Positions 62,541-64,000 of a DNA stretch of 64,000 nucleotides are shown piece after piece. This DNA comes from Ahniella affigens (GTDB lineage Bacteria; Pseudomonadota; Gammaproteobacteria; Xanthomonadales; Ahniellaceae): the NCBI RefSeq assembly GCF_003015185.1, contig NZ_CP027860.1:1054001-1118000 (forward strand). Reading direction: 5' to 3'. Every line of letters starts with the position of its first letter. The first letter of the stretch is position 1. The position numbers were made by a program, and so were the translations under genes. Below the pieces are notes generated by a model. It was not told where the DNA came from. It saw nothing but the letters and a program-made list of their open reading frames with translations, and ran no database searches.

Positions 62541-63512
62541 ATGTTTCCGATCGAGGTTGTGGTCGTCGGTTCGTATGTCCTGGACCACTGCTGGAACACC
62601 CAGACCTTTCCGAAGGTGGGCGAGACCCGTATTGGGACCTTCAGTGCCGGGCCGGGCGGCAAGGGGTTCAATCAAGCCGTGGCGAGCCAACGCCAAGGCG
62701 CACGCACTGCGTTTCTCGGTGCCATAGGCAAGGACTTGTTGGGCGACACCGCGCGCCAGTTCGCCGAAAGCGAAGGCTTGCATGCCGTCTTTGACGTGCG
62801 CCCGGATGTGCCGACGGCCGCCGCGAGCATTGTTGTTGATGCGAAAGGCCAGAATCTGATCTGTGTGGCGCTCGGCGCCAACGAAACGTTGAGCCCCGAA
62901 TTCGTGCGCAGCCAGGAAAAACTGATCAGCCAGGCCAAGGTGCTGATCTGTCAACTTGAGAACAACCTGGAAGCCACACGCACCGCGCTGCAACTCGCGC
63001 GCCAGCACAAAGTGTTGTCGATCCTGAACCCGGCGCCGATCAATGAAAAACTCGATTTGGAGCTCTTGCGCCTCGCTGATGTGATCACGCCGAATGAGTC
63101 CGAGTTCGCGTTTCTGGTCAAGCATCTGCTGAATCGCGATTTGCATCAGCACTTCTTCAACCTGGCCGACGGCCTGGTGCATTTGATGTGCCGAGAGCTT
63201 GGCGTGCCCACCGTCATCATCACGCTGGGCGAAGCGGGGTGTTTCATCTCGCATGACACCGTCCAGCGCCGCGGTGATGGCGACTTGTGCTATCGGATTC
63301 CCGCTGAATCGGTGCGCGTGCGCGATACCACGGGCGCTGGCGATGCGTTCAACGGTGGACTAGCCGCTGGGCTCGTGCAGAACGCGTTTGCGAAGCCGTT
63401 CCGGGAGGCGCTCCGCTACGCCAATCAGGTTGCCGGCTTGTCAACTGAGGCGGCCGGCGCCGCGCCGGCCATGCCCACGCACGATCAGGTTCGGGCGCGT
63501 TTCCCGTCATGA
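62541..63512 (+). CDS. PfkB-family sugar kinase, ribokinase-like
   Basis: A 323-aa cytoplasmic kinase. The substrate-side motif GPGGKGFNQ is at 37-45. The anion hole/catalytic motif [12 protein letters not shown] starts at 262, with Asp268 as the base, followed by the Ala-rich nucleotide lid. The motifs fit ribokinase (D-ribose to ribose-5-phosphate), but other PfkB kinases share them. It has an unusual insertion near [17 protein letters not shown]. Its TGA overlaps the dusB ATG (ATGA), so the two are coupled. Confidence 0.85.
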   Translation: MFPIEVVVVGSYVLDHCWNTQTFPKVGETRIGTFSAGPGGKGFNQAVASQRQGARTAFLGAIGKDLLGDTARQFAESEGLHAVFDVRPDVPTAAASIVVDAKGQNLICVALGANETLSPEFVRSQEKLISQAKVLICQLENNLEATRTALQLARQHKVLSILNPAPINEKLDLELLRLADVITPNESEFAFLVKHLLNRDLHQHFFNLADGLVHLMCRELGVPTVIITLGEAGCFISHDTVQRRGDGDLCYRIPAESVRVRDTTGAGDAFNGGLAAGLVQNAFAKPFREALRYANQVAGLSTEAAGAAPAMPTHDQVRARFPS

Positions 63513-64000
63513 GGATTGGTCCTTACCAGATCGATCCGGCGCTGGCGCTGGCCCCGATGGCGGGCGTGACTGACAAGCCGTTTCGCCTGCTATGCAAGCG
63601 CTTGGGTGCAGGCTTGGCGGTGTCCGAGATGACCCATAGTGACCCACGCCTCTGGCAGACCCGAAAGTCGCGCACACGGATGGATCACCAAGGTGAGCCG
63701 GCACCAATCGCCGTGCAGATTGCCGGCTACGACCCCGCCATGCTGGCCGAGGCCGCACGGTTCAATGTGGCGCAAGGCGCGCAGATCATCGACATCAATA
63801 TGGGTTGCCCGGCAAAGAAAGTCTGCAATGTCTGGTCCGGCTCCGCGTTGATGCAGAACGAGGCATTGGTCGCTGACATTCTGAAGGCGGTGGTTGCAGC
63901 CGTGCCGGTGCCCGTCACGCTGAAAATGCGCACCGGCTGGAATCACCAGAATCGCAACGCACCCGTGATTGCGCGCATTGCCGAAGACGCCGGCATCGCT
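63509..64000 (+). CDS. dusB: tRNA-dihydrouridine synthase B, 3' end cut by window edge
   Basis: 164 codons are visible from the ATG at 63509. The FMN-binding TIM-barrel opening [20 protein letters not shown] leads to TDKPFR, then [12 protein letters not shown] with catalytic Cys100 at the same number as in E. coli DusB, and VTLKMRTGW. It reduces uridine 17 in tRNA. The overlap with a sugar kinase gene rather than fis is a different neighbourhood from enterics. Confidence 0.94.
   Translation, partial: MRIGPYQIDPALALAPMAGVTDKPFRLLCKRLGAGLAVSEMTHSDPRLWQTRKSRTRMDHQGEPAPIAVQIAGYDPAMLAEAARFNVAQGAQIIDINMGCPAKKVCNVWSGSALMQNEALVADILKAVVAAVPVPVTLKMRTGWNHQNRNAPVIARIAEDAGIA

Overview
The window (about 60% G+C) reads as the chromosome of a free-living, aerobic gammaproteobacterium, most likely of the Lysobacterales/Xanthomonadales (a Rhodanobacteraceae-like relative). 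The support is RlmM, DusB, three-gene pntAa-pntAb-pntB, AcnA, ClpB with a sigma-32 type promoter, a GTGGGAGCGGCTTCAGCCGCGA-type REP, many secreted proteins and a heavy load of small inverted-repeat elements. The placement is an inference. I saw no rRNA, tRNA, CRISPR array, prophage or intact transposase gene.

Layout. 0-7.3 kb: an edge-truncated repeat-helix protein, a serine hydrolase, an AaaT-like acetyltransferase, an exported CxxCH protein, a small membrane protein, a membrane-tethered LuxR-type regulator and a CPBP protease. 7.6-14.9 kb: an exported beta-propeller with a companion, a LolD/FtsX-type ABC transporter and an exported lipocalin-like protein. 14.9-22 kb: a LytS/LytTR two-component pair, a divergent LysR/SDR pair, a nitrobindin-like protein and an exported four-domain repeat protein. 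22-36 kb: mainly membrane and lipid functions. These are a PH-like protein, an AraC/7-TM pair, a radical SAM plus diiron operon, a desaturase/Lgt-like operon ending in two microproteins, and a CorA-M28 protease-membrane protein operon with 4-bp overlaps. 36-43 kb: rlmM, a DUF4870 protein, a DUF5916-type outer-membrane protein and a tricorn-like protease. 44-54 kb: acnA, a secreted endonuclease I fusion, and a cluster of three beta-helix paralogues of which the middle one is decayed. 54-64 kb: clpB and an SGNH hydrolase, an HD protein, a YdjM-like protein, pntB/pntAb/pntAa, a PfkB kinase and partial dusB.

Two themes stand out. First, five intact exported proteins of unrelated architecture end in the same short C-terminal motif, roughly [F/L]-x-[D/N/S]-[S/G]-F-E-COOH. 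This looks like an uncharacterised sorting, anchoring or processing tag, and a decayed paralogue shows it with the stop codon lost. Second, the intergenic space holds at least six families of non-coding inverted-repeat elements. One has clean 4-bp target duplications (TTAG and CTAA) and a copy expanded by an exact 127-bp triplication. Another supplies the stop codons of both genes flanking it.

Two edge genes (1-664 and 63509-64000) run off the window, and two microproteins (28277-28444, 28550-28723) are easily missed.
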